A stretch of DNA of 14,330 bases from WLWS01 sp047638675 (GTDB taxonomy: Bacteria > Pseudomonadota > Gammaproteobacteria > Eutrophobiales > Eutrophobiaceae), in NCBI GenBank assembly GCA_047638675.1, contig JBLIML010000092.1:1-14330 (forward strand), read 5' to 3'. Under the pieces are notes generated by a model. That model saw nothing but the letters and a program-made list of their open reading frames with translations, was not told where the DNA came from and did no database searches. Every line of letters begins with the position of its first letter. The stretch's first letter is position 1. Position numbers and translations under genes: made by a program. Below are positions 13,526 through 14,330 of this stretch, one piece after another.

Positions 13526-14330
13526 CTAGAGGTAACGTTTCAATACTTGTTTCGCAAGCGACTGCATATGTACCTGGTCCGGACCGTCGAGAATGCGAGT
13601 GGTGCGTGCATAAGCGTAGGCCGCGGGTAAAAAGGTATCCTGACTGACACCCATGGCACCGTGTACCTGGATGGCCCGATCAATGACCTGCTGAGCCATA
13701 GAAGGTGCCGTTATTTTGATCATCGCAATCAAATCGCGCGCTGCTTTTTTTCCTTCCCGGTCCATTTTATCTGCAGCCTTCAGGGTGAGTAATCTGGCTT
13801 GTTCTATCTCGCAAATAGATTTGGCGATGTCTTCACGAATACTGCCCTGCTCGCTGAGTTTTTTACCAAAGGCGCTACGGGATTCAACACGAGCACACAT
13901 CAATTCCACTGCGCGTTGTGCACAGCCAACCAAGCGCATGCAATGATGAATACGTCCCGGTCCCAGACGCGCCTGTGCAATCTCAAAGCCACGTCCTTCA
14001 CCCAGTAATATATTTTTTGCTGGTACGCTGACATTAGTAAACTCAATTTCGGCATGACCATGGGGTGCATCGTCAGAGCCAAATACCTTGAGAGGACGAA
14101 TGATGTTTACGCCTTTTGTATCCAAAGGTACCAGGATCATTGACTGTTGTTTGTGGGATTCCGCATTCACATCGGTTTTGCCCATGAGGATAAGTATTTT
14201 ACACCGCGGATCCATGGCGCCTGTGGTCCACCACTTGCGACCATTAATAATGTAGTGATCCCCTTTCCGGGAGATTTCGCATTGCACGTTGGTGGCATCG
14301 GATGAGGCGACCGCGGGTTCGGTCATTGCA
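13526..14330 (-). CDS. Acyl-CoA dehydrogenase, C-terminal part (cut by window edge)
   Basis: The 268 residues visible are the C-terminal two thirds of an FAD-dependent acyl-CoA dehydrogenase; the front lies beyond the right edge. The first residues AMTEPAVASSDATN are the conserved FAD/substrate-loop motif, so the Met there is internal and not a start. Further motifs are INGRKWWTTGAMDPRCKILI, then VPAKNILLGEGRGFEIAQAR, LGPGRIHHCMRLVGCAQRAV and QVHGAMGVSQDTFLPAAYAY. The end, RTTRILDGPDQVH, has DGPD where short-chain members have the catalytic Glu in EGT, as in the ACAD10/11-like group. It acts in fatty-acid or related acyl-CoA oxidation and pairs with the phosphotransferase 18 bases downstream. 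Confidence 0.94.
   Translation of the reverse strand, partial: AMTEPAVASSDATNVQCEISRKGDHYIINGRKWWTTGAMDPRCKILILMGKTDVNAESHKQQSMILVPLDTKGVNIIRPLKVFGSDDAPHGHAEIEFTNVSVPAKNILLGEGRGFEIAQARLGPGRIHHCMRLVGCAQRAVELMCARVESRSAFGKKLSEQGSIREDIAKSICEIEQARLLTLKAADKMDREGKKAARDLIAMIKITAPSMAQQVIDRAIQVHGAMGVSQDTFLPAAYAYARTTRILDGPDQVHMQSLAKQVLKRYL

Overview
The window looks like part of a gammaproteobacterial chromosome, most likely from a marine or otherwise aquatic heterotroph. This is inferred from gene content: a DUF5916 outer-membrane-type protein, an ACAD10/11-like acyl-CoA dehydrogenase with a partner phosphotransferase, an F420-type luciferase-like oxidoreductase, a lone Rieske oxygenase, a UrcA-family protein and a J-domain protein. 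The DNA is moderately AT-rich by eye. No rRNA, tRNA, complete insertion sequence, CRISPR array or phage gene was found. Gene spacing is loose in the middle of the window and tight at both ends.

Left part (1-2534): a gene-free stretch of about 500 bases precedes a compact plus-strand operon of an ArsR-type repressor without cysteines, an AHSA1/SRPBCC protein (8-base overlap) and a Rieske non-heme iron oxygenase alpha subunit (9-base gap). The start of the repressor gene carries CATAAC/TTATGG inverted repeats that could be its own operator. A plausible reading is a repressor-controlled oxidation module with an SRPBCC ligand-binding helper.

Middle part (2535-7786): mostly single genes. They are a membrane-anchored ankyrin-repeat protein, a small J-domain protein, a luciferase-like oxidoreductase and an SRPBCC-like protein on the plus strand. 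A strong bidirectional terminator follows, then three small envelope-targeted proteins on the minus strand: UrcA family, an 82-residue protein with a twin-arginine-like N-terminus, and a 149-residue secreted protein.

Accessory-looking part (8071-10200): a tightly coupled plus-strand operon encodes an ECF-like sigma factor, a single-pass membrane protein in the anti-sigma position that lacks the classical zinc motif, and a secreted TPR protein. It is followed by an exact-period tandem array of seven 37-bp palindromic units with no spacers. Beyond the array lies a small minus-strand gene, apparently broken by a one-base slip in an A-run, that contains an inverted sequence very similar to the array unit.

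Right part (10201-14330): a minus-strand operon of an acyl-CoA dehydrogenase (cut by the window edge), an APH-family phosphotransferase and a DUF5916 protein, with gaps of 18 and about 19 bases. The first two are a known pair in fatty-acid or hydroxy-acid catabolism. The DUF5916 protein may be a surface or outer-membrane component co-expressed with it.

The most promising places for something undescribed are the sigma/membrane/TPR operon, the array with the broken gene beside it, and the odd translation start of the DUF5916 gene.
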